DNA of 64,000 nt from G965222535 sp965222535. Lineage in GTDB: Bacteria; Pseudomonadota; Gammaproteobacteria; HK1. The position numbers and the translations under genes were made by a program. The stretch is taken from NCBI GenBank assembly GCA_965222535.1, contig OZ244957.1, positions 434,001-498,000 on the forward strand, written 5' to 3'. Positions 35,955 through 44,593 of this stretch are shown one piece after another. The notes beneath the pieces were generated by a model. The model saw only the letters and a program-made list of their open reading frames with translations. It was not told the origin of the DNA and did not search any database. Numbering within the stretch: the first letter of the stretch is position 1; each line of letters starts with the position of its first letter.

Positions 35955-37427
35955 TTATTCGCTGTGCAAGTGTGGACGGCGGATGGGGAAGAAGATCACA
36001 TCATCAATGCGCTCCTGCTCAAGAAAGATCATCGCCATCCGCTCCACCCCAGGGCCGATGCCGGTGGTAGGCGGCATGCCGTATTCCAGCGCCTCGATAA
36101 ACGCGTAGTCAAGGCTGTGGCATTCCCCTTGGGCAAGCAGCGTCTCGGAGTGCATCGCTTTTAAGGTGTGCAATAGCTTTTGCGGATCGTTTTGCTCCGA
36201 CCAATTGTCACCGCACTCGATCCCACCAATAAAAATTTCAAAGCGCTCGGCGTAGCGTGGATCGTCCGCCAGCGGCTTCGCCAATGGCGAGATCTCCACC
36301 GGATGTCCAAATACCAGCGTTGGTTGGATCAGCGTCGGCTCCACCAAATGCTCAAAGAGCGCCACCAGCGCATGACCGATGCTCGGCGCGGCTGCGATAT
36401 GCGCTTCCTTCAGCAGCGCGTTTGCGCTCGCCAAGTCATTGGTTTGCGAGAAATCCGCGCCAATCGCGGAAGATACCGCGGTAACCATGCTGAGGCGCCG
36501 CCAGGGCGTGGAGAAATCCACCGTGTGGGCACCCACTTGGAAGGTATATTTGCCAAATACTGTCGCGGCGATATGCTTGAACATGGCCTCGATCAAGGAC
36601 ATGCTGAATTCATAATTCTGATACGCGGCCATAGTTTCGACCATCATGAATTCAGGATGGTGGCTGTAGTCGATGCCTTCATTCCTGAAGTAGCGCCCGA
36701 TGGTATAGACGCGTTCGTAACCGGCAATAATCAAGCGCTTTAGATACAGTTCGTGCGAGATCGACAGATACATGCTCTGATCAAGCGCCTGCACGTGGGT
36801 TACAAAGGGTTTGGCGGTGCCCCCGCCGTATTGCGGCTGGAGGATCGGCGTCGGTATTTCAATGAAGCCGCGAGCGTCCAGAAATCCACGGATGGCGCTA
36901 ACGATGTGGGCGATTTTGCGGAAGCGCTCACGCGCCGCGGCATCCTGTATCACCTCAAGATAGCGTTTTCTGGTAATCTGGCTGCGGTCTTTCAGCCCGG
37001 CGTGTTTGTCAGGCAGCGGTCGGATACTTTTTGCTAGGATGCGCAGTTCAGTAGAAAAGATGGAAATTTCAGCGCGCTTGGTTTTCCTGAGCAAACCGCT
37101 CGATTCGATAAAATCACCACGGTCGAGCAACCCAAGGTCGGGGTATGAAAGGCCCGACTCAAGCGCTTTGCGGCTGACAAACAACTGCATCTGGCCGCTG
37201 TCATCAGCGATCGTCATGAACGTTACGGCACCTTGTTTGCGCAGCGAAAGCAACCGCCCGGCAACCGTTACGGAATGGTCCTCATAGCGCTCAAAATCGG
37301 CGCGCAATACCCCCAGCAGATGGCTGCGCTGAGAGGTTGAGGGATAGACTTGGAAACCCTGTGCTGACAGGGCCTCGGCTTTCAAAGCGCGGGTGGCGCG
37401 CAGTTCATCAAGTGCTTTGTTCGCCAT
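35955..37427 (-). CDS. lysS: Lysyl-tRNA synthetase, class II
   Basis: 490 residues from ATG 37427 (MANKALDEL); an upstream extension is ignored. It charges tRNA-Lys. The N-terminal OB-fold anticodon-binding domain (about 35-130, VTVAGRLLSLRKQGAVTFMTI) precedes the catalytic core: motif 1 around FLDARGFIEIPTPIL, motif 2 FRNEGIDYSHHPEF, motif 3 GIGPGVERMAMIF. Usual bacterial LysRS has GIGIDR in motif 3 and GFSELNDP where this has CGDNWSEQNDP, so this is a diverged member. It is transcribed alone, between two family A repeats. Confidence 0.93.
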   Translation of the reverse strand: MANKALDELRATRALKAEALSAQGFQVYPSTSQRSHLLGVLRADFERYEDHSVTVAGRLLSLRKQGAVTFMTIADDSGQMQLFVSRKALESGLSYPDLGLLDRGDFIESSGLLRKTKRAEISIFSTELRILAKSIRPLPDKHAGLKDRSQITRKRYLEVIQDAAARERFRKIAHIVSAIRGFLDARGFIEIPTPILQPQYGGGTAKPFVTHVQALDQSMYLSISHELYLKRLIIAGYERVYTIGRYFRNEGIDYSHHPEFMMVETMAAYQNYEFSMSLIEAMFKHIAATVFGKYTFQVGAHTVDFSTPWRRLSMVTAVSSAIGADFSQTNDLASANALLKEAHIAAAPSIGHALVALFEHLVEPTLIQPTLVFGHPVEISPLAKPLADDPRYAERFEIFIGGIECGDNWSEQNDPQKLLHTLKAMHSETLLAQGECHSLDYAFIEALEYGMPPTTGIGPGVERMAMIFLEQERIDDVIFFPIRRPHLHSE

Positions 37428-37488
37428 GATTTTGGTTATCGTTGGTAGGACAGGAAACCCAAGCATCATACGACAACCGAAGCACATT

Positions 37489-37638
37489 GGGCACCTCGAA
37501 AAACCAGCTTCGTTAGTTTTTCGAGGTATCCTGCGGGGCTTGTCTGTTGTTGAAATGTTTATAAATCAATGACTTACGATACAGATGAGAGTGTCCCTTT
37601 CCCCCAACCCCATCCCGTTGTTTTTTCAAGGTCACCCC
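37489..37638. repeat. Family A repeat, near full-length copy between lysS and recF
   Basis: Left hairpin GGGCACCTCGAAAAAC with GTTTTTCGAGGTATCC (37489-37531), core TTTATAAATCAATGACTTAC, C-tract CCCTTTCCCCCAACCCCATC and right terminus TTTTTTCAAGGTCACCCC. It sits in the divergent lysS/recF spacer. The remaining 200 bp before recF shows no gene. Confidence 0.82.
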
Positions 37639-37840
37639 TTGTGAATTGAGTGCCAACCCGCAACCGTCATGCGTCAGGCCGCGCTGGGAATACCCTTCAA
37701 GAGGCATTTGAGGGGCGCGCTTGGCGACAGAGAACAACCAAACGTAGTGCTCCCTTCCTCTCCCCTGCTGACGCGGCATTGCCTTATACACCCGTCATCG
37801 CCCACAACAGCGCTATCATCAGAGCGCTTTTAGAACCGCT

Positions 37841-38920
37841 ATGTATCTTTGCAAGCTGACTGTGCGCCATTTCCGCATCCTGGCAGCGGTCGAATTTGAC
37901 GCGGCGCGTCAGTGCAATTTTATCCGTGGAGCGAATGGCAGCGGTAAAACCAGCATCCTTGAAGCATTGCATGTGCTGGGTACTGGGCGTTCGTTTCGCT
38001 CGCGCGACTGGCGCGTTCTGGCGACCCGCGGTCAGCAGCAACTGCTCGTCCAAGGGCAGTTTCACGCCTCAGATGCATCCGTCACGGTCGGCATCGAGCG
38101 CTGCGGTCGCAGCGTGCGGGCGCGCATGGACGGGGTTGACGTACCCAGCGCCGCGGTGCTTGCGCGGACGCTGCCGTTAGTGCTGATCAGCTCTGACAGC
38201 CAGCGCTTGCTCACGGATGGCGTGGGCCTGCGGCGGCGCATGATCGACTGGGCAATGTTTTACCTAAATGCCGACTATGGGGAACTGCAAACCCGCTATC
38301 GGCGCTTGTTACGCCAACGCAATGCGGCGCTGCGCAGTACCTACGATGCCGAGCATTTGGCGGCGTGGGAGAAGCAATTGGCGCATACTGGCGAGCGCAT
38401 TCATGCCATCCGCAACCAACTGCTTGCCGACATCCTAGGGCTATTGGGTGACCGCTTAGCCCAATTAATGCACCTTACGCTAACCATCGAGTATATCCGC
38501 GGCTGGCCTTTGGCAATGACGCTGGAACAGGCATTAATCGCCTCGCGGCAACAGGATCTGGCGCTGGGTTACACCGGCGTTGGTCCACATCGCGCTGACT
38601 TACGCATTCGGGTAGCGCAACAAGAGGCGCGCCATGTGCTGTCACGCGGGGAAGCCAAGTTGTTTGTCATCGCCCTGTTACTGGCGCAAACGGAAAGCGT
38701 GATACAGCACACGCAGCTGAAACCGCTGGCGCTGATCGACGATCTGGCGGCCGAACTGGATATGAACTCGCAGCGTCGGGTGCTCGATTACCTAGAGCGG
38801 CTGGGCTTGCAATCCGTGATCACTGGGTTGCCGGACAGCGTCATCGCCAATAGCTCCCCCAAAAGTGACCTGCAGGCGGTTTTTGATCTGGAACAGGGAC
38901 AACTGCAAAAAGTGGTATAA
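37841..38920 (+). CDS. recF: DNA replication and repair protein RecF
   Basis: 359 residues, family length. SMC-like ATPase that loads RecA at gaps. Seen: N-terminal LTVRHFRILAAVEFD and Walker A GANGSGKTSILEALHVLGTGRSFR (about 30-53), the central coiled region with GLRRRMIDWAMF, and the C-terminal ABC signature LSRGEAKLFVIALLLAQ followed by Walker B PLALIDDLAAELD. It lies upstream of gyrB as in the common dnaA-dnaN-recF-gyrB order, but dnaA and dnaN are not here: the upstream neighbour is lysS, divergent. Confidence 0.95.
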   Translation: MYLCKLTVRHFRILAAVEFDAARQCNFIRGANGSGKTSILEALHVLGTGRSFRSRDWRVLATRGQQQLLVQGQFHASDASVTVGIERCGRSVRARMDGVDVPSAAVLARTLPLVLISSDSQRLLTDGVGLRRRMIDWAMFYLNADYGELQTRYRRLLRQRNAALRSTYDAEHLAAWEKQLAHTGERIHAIRNQLLADILGLLGDRLAQLMHLTLTIEYIRGWPLAMTLEQALIASRQQDLALGYTGVGPHRADLRIRVAQQEARHVLSRGEAKLFVIALLLAQTESVIQHTQLKPLALIDDLAAELDMNSQRRVLDYLERLGLQSVITGLPDSVIANSSPKSDLQAVFDLEQGQLQKVV

Positions 38921-38940
38921 TGAACACTTGGCAGACTTTT

Positions 38941-39020
38941 ATGTTGGGAGAAGGATTATAAATCAATGGCTTACGTTACAGACAATCATGCCCCTGCTCT
39001 CAAACTCCATCCCATTCAAG
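38941..39020. repeat. Family A repeat, partial copy between recF and gyrB
   Basis: Carries the core TTATAAATCAATGGCTTACG and the C-tract with CTCCATCCCATTCAAGGTTC but lacks the left hairpin. It sits about 100 bp before the gyrB start and may contribute to the leader. Confidence 0.7.
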
Positions 39021-39117
39021 GTTCAATGCGCCCGATAGAAGCCCGCAAAAAGCGCGCCAGCAGCGGTTTGTCACCGCTCTTGGGCACACCTGCACCAACT
39101 AAGGAGGGCCCCACTGG

Positions 39118-41523
39118 GTGAACCAACCGAACTACGATGCCAGTAATATCAAAGTCCTGAAAGGACTGGATGCAGTACGTAAACGCCCCGGTATGTATAT
39201 CGGCGATACCGATAACGGCACCGGGCTTCACCATATGGTATTTGAGACCGTCGATAACTCCATCGACGAGGCTTTAGCGGGCTACTGTACTCAGATAGAC
39301 GTGGTGATTCATCCCGATTTGTCGATGACCATCGCCGATAACGGCCGCGGCATACCGGTGGATATCCACGAGGAGGGCCGTTCGGCGGCTGAAGTGATCA
39401 TGACGGTGCTGCACGCCGGCGGCAAGTTTGACGATAATTCCTACAAAATCTCAGGCGGGCTACACGGCGTTGGGGTATCGGTGGTCAATGCCTTGTCTGA
39501 AACCCTTTCGCTGACCATCTACCGCAATGGCTACAAACACATACAGCATTATGTGGATGGCAAACCGCAGGCACCACTCGCCAAGCTTGAGCCCGCGTCG
39601 CGCAGCGGCACAACCATTCACTTCAAGCCAAGCGCTGAGGTTTTTACCGACCGAGAGATCCATTATGAAATTTTAGCGCAACGCTTACGCGAGCTGTCGT
39701 TCCTGAATTCCGGCGTGTGTATTTACTTGCGAGATGAACGCAGTGGGCGCAAGGATACGTTTCGGTATGAAGGTGGGATCCGTGCTTTTGTCGAATATCT
39801 GGCTAAGAATCGATCACCGATCCACGACACCATATTGTATTTTGTAGCGCAGAAGCAAGATATCCAGGTTGAGGTCGCGATGCAATGGAGCGATAGCTAC
39901 CAAGAGAGCATCCTGTGTTTTACCAATACCATCCCGCAGCGTGACGGCGGTACTCACCTGTCAGGTTTTCGCGCTGCGCTGACACGCACCTTCAACCTGT
40001 ACATGGAACAGGAGAGCGCCAAAAACAATAAAGTGGAATCCATCGGCGACGATGTCCGCGAGGGTCTGGTTGCGGTGTTATCGGTTAAGATCCCCGATCC
40101 CAAATTTTCCTCGCAAGTCAAAGATAAGCTGGTATCGTCTGAGATCAAAGGCATCGTTGAATCGGTGGTGAGCGAGAAGTTGAACAACTTCCTGCAGGAG
40201 CACCCCAGCGAAACCAGAAAAATATGCGGCAAAATCATTGAGGCCGCGCGAGCGCGCGAGGCTGCCCGTAAAGCGCGCGAATTGACGCGGCGCAAATCGG
40301 CGCTGGATATTGCCGGCTTGCCCGGAAAATTAGCCGATTGTCAGGAAAAAGACCCAGCGCTGTCAGAACTGTTCGTCGTCGAAGGGGAATCGGCTGGTGG
40401 TTCGGCTAAACAGGGGCGCGATCGGCGATTCCAGGCGATCTTGCCGCTGAAAGGCAAAATTCTGAATGTCGAGCGCGCCCGTTTTGACAAAATGCTCTCA
40501 TCCTTAGAGGTCGGTACGCTGGTCACTGCGCTCGGTTGCGGCATCGGCAAAGAGGAGTACGACCCCGCTAAAGTACGCTACCATCGTCTGATCATCATGA
40601 CCGATGCGGATGTTGACGGCTCCCATATCCGCACCTTGCTGCTCACTTTCTTTTATCGCCAGATGCCGGAATTGATCGAGCGCGGCTATGTGTATATCGC
40701 CCAGCCACCGCTATATAAAGTGAAGCAAGGCAAGCAGGAGCGCTATCTCAAGGACGATACTGAACTGGATGCGTATTTTATCGATCTGGTATTGCTGGAT
40801 GCGGTCATTGAAGTGGCGGGAAACGATGCGCCGATCAACGGCCCAACGCTGCGCGAGGCGTTTCGCGATCACGTCAAACTGCGCCACCTCAACGCACGAC
40901 TTGCCCGGCGTGTACAACCAGAAGTGTTGGATCAGATGCTGGACATCACCGAGTCCAGCAGCGACCACTTTGATACCGTCGAGGGGCGCAATCAATGGTT
41001 CCAGACCCTAGAAAGCCGGCTCAATGACAGCACCGCGAGTGGTTTAAGTTACGCAATCACGACCGTTGAACGCGAAGAAGATGGGTTTGATGTGCAGATT
41101 CAATTTGTCGATCACGGCATTGAAAGCGAATACGCGCTGACCAGTGAATTCTTTAATTCAGCTGAGTACCAGAGCTTATTCCTCCTGCGCCGCAAAATGG
41201 ACACAGCCTTTGGCCCCGACAGCGTTGTTCATCACCGCGGCAAGAAACAAACGGTAGGGAATCTGAAACAAGCACTGGAATGGTTACTAACTGAGTGCAA
41301 GCGCGGTATCAGCCTCCAGCGTTATAAAGGGCTCGGCGAAATGAATCCGGATCAATTATGGGACACCACCATGGACCCCAGCACTCGTCGGCTGCTCAAA
41401 GTGCATATTGAAGACGCCATCAGCGCCGACAACCTATTCAGCACCCTGATGGGCAATCATGTCGATCCGCGCCGCCAGTTTATCCAAGAAAACGCCTTGT
41501 CAGTCGAGAATCTGGATATCTGA
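39118..41523 (+). CDS. gyrB: DNA gyrase subunit B
   Basis: 801 residues, normal length. The GTG start is set by a perfect AAGGAGG (39101-39107) 10 nt upstream and by the N-terminal match YDASNIKVLKGLDAVRKRPGMYIGDT. GHKL ATPase motifs: ETVDNSIDEALAG, IADNGRGIPVD, GLHGVGVSVVNALS. The TOPRIM part has FVVEGESAGGSAKQGRDR and TDADVDGSHIRTLLLTFFYR. The C-terminal LQRYKGLGEMNPDQLW contacts GyrA. With GyrA it introduces negative supercoils; it is the target of coumarins. Confidence 0.98.
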   Translation: MNQPNYDASNIKVLKGLDAVRKRPGMYIGDTDNGTGLHHMVFETVDNSIDEALAGYCTQIDVVIHPDLSMTIADNGRGIPVDIHEEGRSAAEVIMTVLHAGGKFDDNSYKISGGLHGVGVSVVNALSETLSLTIYRNGYKHIQHYVDGKPQAPLAKLEPASRSGTTIHFKPSAEVFTDREIHYEILAQRLRELSFLNSGVCIYLRDERSGRKDTFRYEGGIRAFVEYLAKNRSPIHDTILYFVAQKQDIQVEVAMQWSDSYQESILCFTNTIPQRDGGTHLSGFRAALTRTFNLYMEQESAKNNKVESIGDDVREGLVAVLSVKIPDPKFSSQVKDKLVSSEIKGIVESVVSEKLNNFLQEHPSETRKICGKIIEAARAREAARKARELTRRKSALDIAGLPGKLADCQEKDPALSELFVVEGESAGGSAKQGRDRRFQAILPLKGKILNVERARFDKMLSSLEVGTLVTALGCGIGKEEYDPAKVRYHRLIIMTDADVDGSHIRTLLLTFFYRQMPELIERGYVYIAQPPLYKVKQGKQERYLKDDTELDAYFIDLVLLDAVIEVAGNDAPINGPTLREAFRDHVKLRHLNARLARRVQPEVLDQMLDITESSSDHFDTVEGRNQWFQTLESRLNDSTASGLSYAITTVEREEDGFDVQIQFVDHGIESEYALTSEFFNSAEYQSLFLLRRKMDTAFGPDSVVHHRGKKQTVGNLKQALEWLLTECKRGISLQRYKGLGEMNPDQLWDTTMDPSTRRLLKVHIEDAISADNLFSTLMGNHVDPRRQFIQENALSVENLDI

Positions 41524-41568
41524 AGGCAGCTCGTCCAGCACAGTGCTTTCCCGTCTTGCTTTGCGAAG

Positions 41569-42426
41569 CTAGTTTTTCGAGGGGCACTTCTCTGATTTTA
41601 TCCGGCACTCTGCCGGCGGTGCCGGATAAAGAACCGGGAATTGCTCGCCTTCAAATGGCGCGCCATCTTCATATTCAAGTTCTGGGAAAAAGGGAGAGGT
41701 TTTGCCCGCCCGCTGGATATAGCGGGCGTCGTCACCAACCCAGCGCACCGAGATCACGCGGCGCCGCGCCGTCGATGCGTTCGCTGGAGCCCCATGCAGG
41801 GTGCGGAAGTGAAATGCAATGGCATCGCCCGGCTGCATATCCCAACTGCGTATATCTGAAACGGCGCGCTTGCTTTCTATGTCGGGCACCGGTGCCGATC
41901 GATCCCTAGGGTAGAGCGCCACGCCATTGAAGCGCACCGGCCTAAAATCCTTGCGCCACAGATGGGAAGCCGCCACATACTCGATGCAGCGTTCCCGCGG
42001 AACTGGATCGACTGGAACCCACAGACTCACGGTTTGCGTGCCCCCCACTAGGTAATAGGGTTGATCGTGATGCCACGGTGTCGCCACAGAGTTACCGGGC
42101 TCCTTTACCAAGATGTGATCATGGAAAATGCGCGCTGTCCGCGAGCGCATCAATTGCGCAGCGATCCCCGCCATCGGCGACTCAGCAACTAACGCCTTAT
42201 ACCCGGGAAACTTTGCCCAGACACAATAGTCTTGAAAAAACGGGGCACTCCCATCTTGTGGATGGTATGTGCGCTCGCGCCAACTGGGGTTGCTTTTATT
42301 TTGCTCGATGGCTTCTTTTATCCCTTCAACCCACGGGCTGAATACGCCTTCTATGCGCGCCACGCCATCGCGTTCAAAGTCCTCGATAACCTGCTCCGTG
42401 ATAATACTCGGCGCTGGTGCGTTCAT
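41569..42426 (-). CDS. Phytanoyl-CoA dioxygenase (PhyH) family protein
   Basis: 285 residues. Non-heme Fe(II)/2-oxoglutarate oxygenase fold. The iron ligands are readable: HHDQ in ATPWHHDQPYYLVGG (about 119-122) and a distal His in FHFRTLHGAPANAS with Arg in RRRVISVRWVGDD for 2-oxoglutarate. Bacterial members hydroxylate diverse small molecules, so the substrate is unknown. The last residues (KCPSKN) and the stop codon are encoded by a family A repeat terminus (41569-41588), so the natural C-terminus seems to have been replaced or extended. Confidence 0.87.
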   Translation of the reverse strand: MNAPAPSIITEQVIEDFERDGVARIEGVFSPWVEGIKEAIEQNKSNPSWRERTYHPQDGSAPFFQDYCVWAKFPGYKALVAESPMAGIAAQLMRSRTARIFHDHILVKEPGNSVATPWHHDQPYYLVGGTQTVSLWVPVDPVPRERCIEYVAASHLWRKDFRPVRFNGVALYPRDRSAPVPDIESKRAVSDIRSWDMQPGDAIAFHFRTLHGAPANASTARRRVISVRWVGDDARYIQRAGKTSPFFPELEYEDGAPFEGEQFPVLYPAPPAECRIKSEKCPSKN

Positions 42427-42886
42427 CCTGCGTTCCTGATACTGGGTCGTAAAGTGTATGGAGTGCCTAACGGCGCACCGTTTGCTGACCTCTCGATCCG
42501 CTCAGCGGCACCATGAAATAACTGCTGGAAGGTTCTTCCCCTCCAAAACATCAGCGCAGCATTTCCAGAGCACTGCCCGAAGCATTCAAAGAAACCGCCG
42601 AACGCAGTCATTCCCGAGCATCCAACGGCGCAAAATGCACGGTGCTAAGGCAAAAGCGAAGGCTGTACTGGGGTTAGGGGCTTGGGAGAAAGGGGGTAGC
42701 GCTTTTTTATTGCCATCGGAGCGCCTTCACCCTTCCCTCAATACAAACCGTCTTTTCTACAACCCCCCATCCCGTTGCCATTTTTCGAGGTTCCCTATTG
42801 ATATTTTCTGGATATTATTTTCCGTACCAAGACACAAAGATAGCGGGCGACTTATTGCGAGACCCTCATCAAAAACAAATGGAAGC
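42427..42886. repeat. Spacer filled with family A, B and C repeat pieces
   Basis: No gene. A block like the one at 18.8 and 26.8 kb (GGCGCACCGTTTGCTGACCT, then GCGGCACCATGAAATAA) is at 42460-42520. A family B copy (GGGGTTAGGGGCTTGGGAGA at 42671-42690, with TTCCCTCAATACAAAC) is at about 42634-42760. A family A right end, ATTTTTCGAGGTTCCC, is at about 42779-42794. The remainder has no recognised feature. Confidence 0.72.
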
Positions 42887-43639
42887 TTACGTCTTGCCAT
42901 CGCAGGCGCTCAGCAGCACCTTCTTGGCGTGATTGATTTCGCGCGCCAGATAATCGGACCCTCCCCGATCAGGGTGTAGTTTTTGCATCAGGCGGCGATG
43001 GGCGAGGATGATCTGCTCTCGGTTGGCATCAGCCGCAACCCCTAGGATTTCTCTCGCACGGTGGAGTGACATGCGGCTATCCGCCGCCCCTTGGGATTGC
43101 GAGTTTTGAAAGGTATCACCGTATCTGCGCTCGAGCCACGTCAGCAGCAGTTGTGCTGACTCGGGATCATCGCTCTTTACTTGCGCCAGCAGGCGTTGCA
43201 ATTCAGGCATCGACATTTTGCTTAAGGTTCGCCCGGCAAAATCCCCTTGTAGCACTTCGGCATCCATTGTTCCACTGTCATGGTCAAGGGTCATGCAAAA
43301 GTAGCGGGTACGCACTTCGGATGTTTTCCCCGAAGCAGTGCCCGCTCCCGTTCCTGCCTCCGTTGTTGTAGCGCCTGAAAACAGGCGGCGCAGCGAGCGT
43401 AGGGTGTTAGCCATGTTCCATAGCTTGATGATGCGACCAACAAACGGCAACAAACCGGCGAGCAACGCAAACAGCGGGTGCAAGCGTCCGCTCAGCAACA
43501 GTAACAACAAAATTCCCCCAACTCCGATCAGCAACCCATAGAATCCCAATTTGCGCCGCCGTTTGGGCGGCAATCGCTTGAACCAACTGAACGCCAGCAG
43601 CGCTACGATCAAAGCCACTAGGATCAGTAGCGGGTGCAT
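42887..43639 (-). CDS. Membrane-anchored J-domain protein
   Basis: 250 residues. N-terminal hydrophobic helix (about 2-18) and a second hydrophobic region (about 32-70), then a cytoplasmic middle and a C-terminal J domain (about 192-250): AREILGVAADANREQIILAHRRLMQKLHPDRGGSDYLAREINHAKKVLL. The HPD motif required to stimulate Hsp70 ATPase is intact, and the domain is at the C-terminus as in TIM14/DjlA-type proteins. It begins 4 bp after the stop of the VWA gene, so the two are translationally linked. It is presumably a specialised DnaK co-chaperone at the inner membrane. Confidence 0.86.
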   Translation of the reverse strand: MHPLLILVALIVALLAFSWFKRLPPKRRRKLGFYGLLIGVGGILLLLLLSGRLHPLFALLAGLLPFVGRIIKLWNMANTLRSLRRLFSGATTTEAGTGAGTASGKTSEVRTRYFCMTLDHDSGTMDAEVLQGDFAGRTLSKMSMPELQRLLAQVKSDDPESAQLLLTWLERRYGDTFQNSQSQGAADSRMSLHRAREILGVAADANREQIILAHRRLMQKLHPDRGGSDYLAREINHAKKVLLSACDGKT

Positions 43640-43643
43640 AGCT

Positions 43644-44345
43644 TCAGCGCTCCAACTGATGGGTCAGTTGCAACAACGCGCCACCATGGCGCTTGGCAAA
43701 GTCACTCAGTTTTTGATGACCGCCACTGGCATACACCGCAACCGCGGCCAGCAGTTGGCGCAGCTTTTGCGCCGCAGCGGTATCGAAACGGCAATAAGCC
43801 CCCTTGCTCAGGCGCGCCATCTCGCGAAATGTACGTTCGGTGACAGCATCATCGCCTTCCTGGAAGACAAATAACGGCACCCGCAGCAATCCCAACTGAC
43901 CGGCGCAATCGCACAATGGATCGATATTTTCTTCCACACAATCACCGATGAAGACCAACGCTTGTATGCCGCGGGGCTGCTTCGCCTCGGTCATCGCATA
44001 GCGCAACACCCGTCCGATCTGGGTTCGACCGCCGATGCAACGCACCCCTGCCATGTGTTGCAGTAGCGCTTTCGCATCACTCACCCAGGGGGTTGCATAA
44101 AACTCACGAAACCCACGGTACCAGCACAATTTAACCTCCAATCCGCCCAGCGACTGGGTTTCAAGAAACATCTGCGCTTGCAGATGGCTGGCCTGATCCC
44201 AAGTGGCTTCGCGGCTGGCGGTGGCATCCAAAGCCAGCACTAAGCGCCCGGTGGACGATGAGTGCTGCGGTACCCGCGCTACCGTAGCCAGAAAATCCTG
44301 GATCTCGGATGCTGAGGCGTGAGGAGTGAGTTTCTTCGATGGCAT
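43644..44345 (-). CDS. VWA domain-containing protein
   Basis: 233 residues from ATG 44345. A von Willebrand factor A fold is indicated by LVLALDATASREATW, a modified MIDAS (usual DxSxS reads DATAS), LEVKLCWYRGF, GGRTQIGRVLRYAM (MIDAS Thr region) and ALVFIGDCVEENID. No signal peptide is seen, so it is probably cytoplasmic. It is followed within 4 bp by the membrane J-domain gene. The pair suggests a protein-assembly or chaperone function; the client is not apparent. Confidence 0.82.
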   Translation of the reverse strand: MPSKKLTPHASASEIQDFLATVARVPQHSSSTGRLVLALDATASREATWDQASHLQAQMFLETQSLGGLEVKLCWYRGFREFYATPWVSDAKALLQHMAGVRCIGGRTQIGRVLRYAMTEAKQPRGIQALVFIGDCVEENIDPLCDCAGQLGLLRVPLFVFQEGDDAVTERTFREMARLSKGAYCRFDTAAAQKLRQLLAAVAVYASGGHQKLSDFAKRHGGALLQLTHQLER

Positions 44346-44459
44346 TGGAGCAGAAATGCACAGATAATCGATCGCTATTGCTTGATGAGGCATCGAGCGA
44401 AATGGTACAGCCAGCCCCGTAAGGTGGGCGATACTGCGTTGCGTGTTAGTGCTGTGTGA

Positions 44460-44580
44460 GCTTCAGAGCGTCTCGAAAACCCTAGAAAGTGATGGGGGGG
44501 GTAAGGAAAGGGTAGCTATGCCCCATTTCGTAAGCCATCCCGCCACCCGTTATGGCTAATACTTCCTCCAATATAACACT
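44460..44580. repeat. Family A repeat, diverged copy between purH and the VWA gene
   Basis: GAGCGTCTCGAAAACCCTAG, a run of eight G at about 44494-44501, TTTCGTAAGCC and TTCCTCCAATATAAC match the order of the 21.5 kb copy. It lies between the purH stop and the VWA promoter region. Confidence 0.6.
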
Positions 44581-44593
44581 AGAGGGCGGCGCA

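Noticed and set aside
36180..36743. 187-residue open frame on the plus strand
   Set aside because: Entirely antisense to lysS, which has clear class II synthetase motifs.
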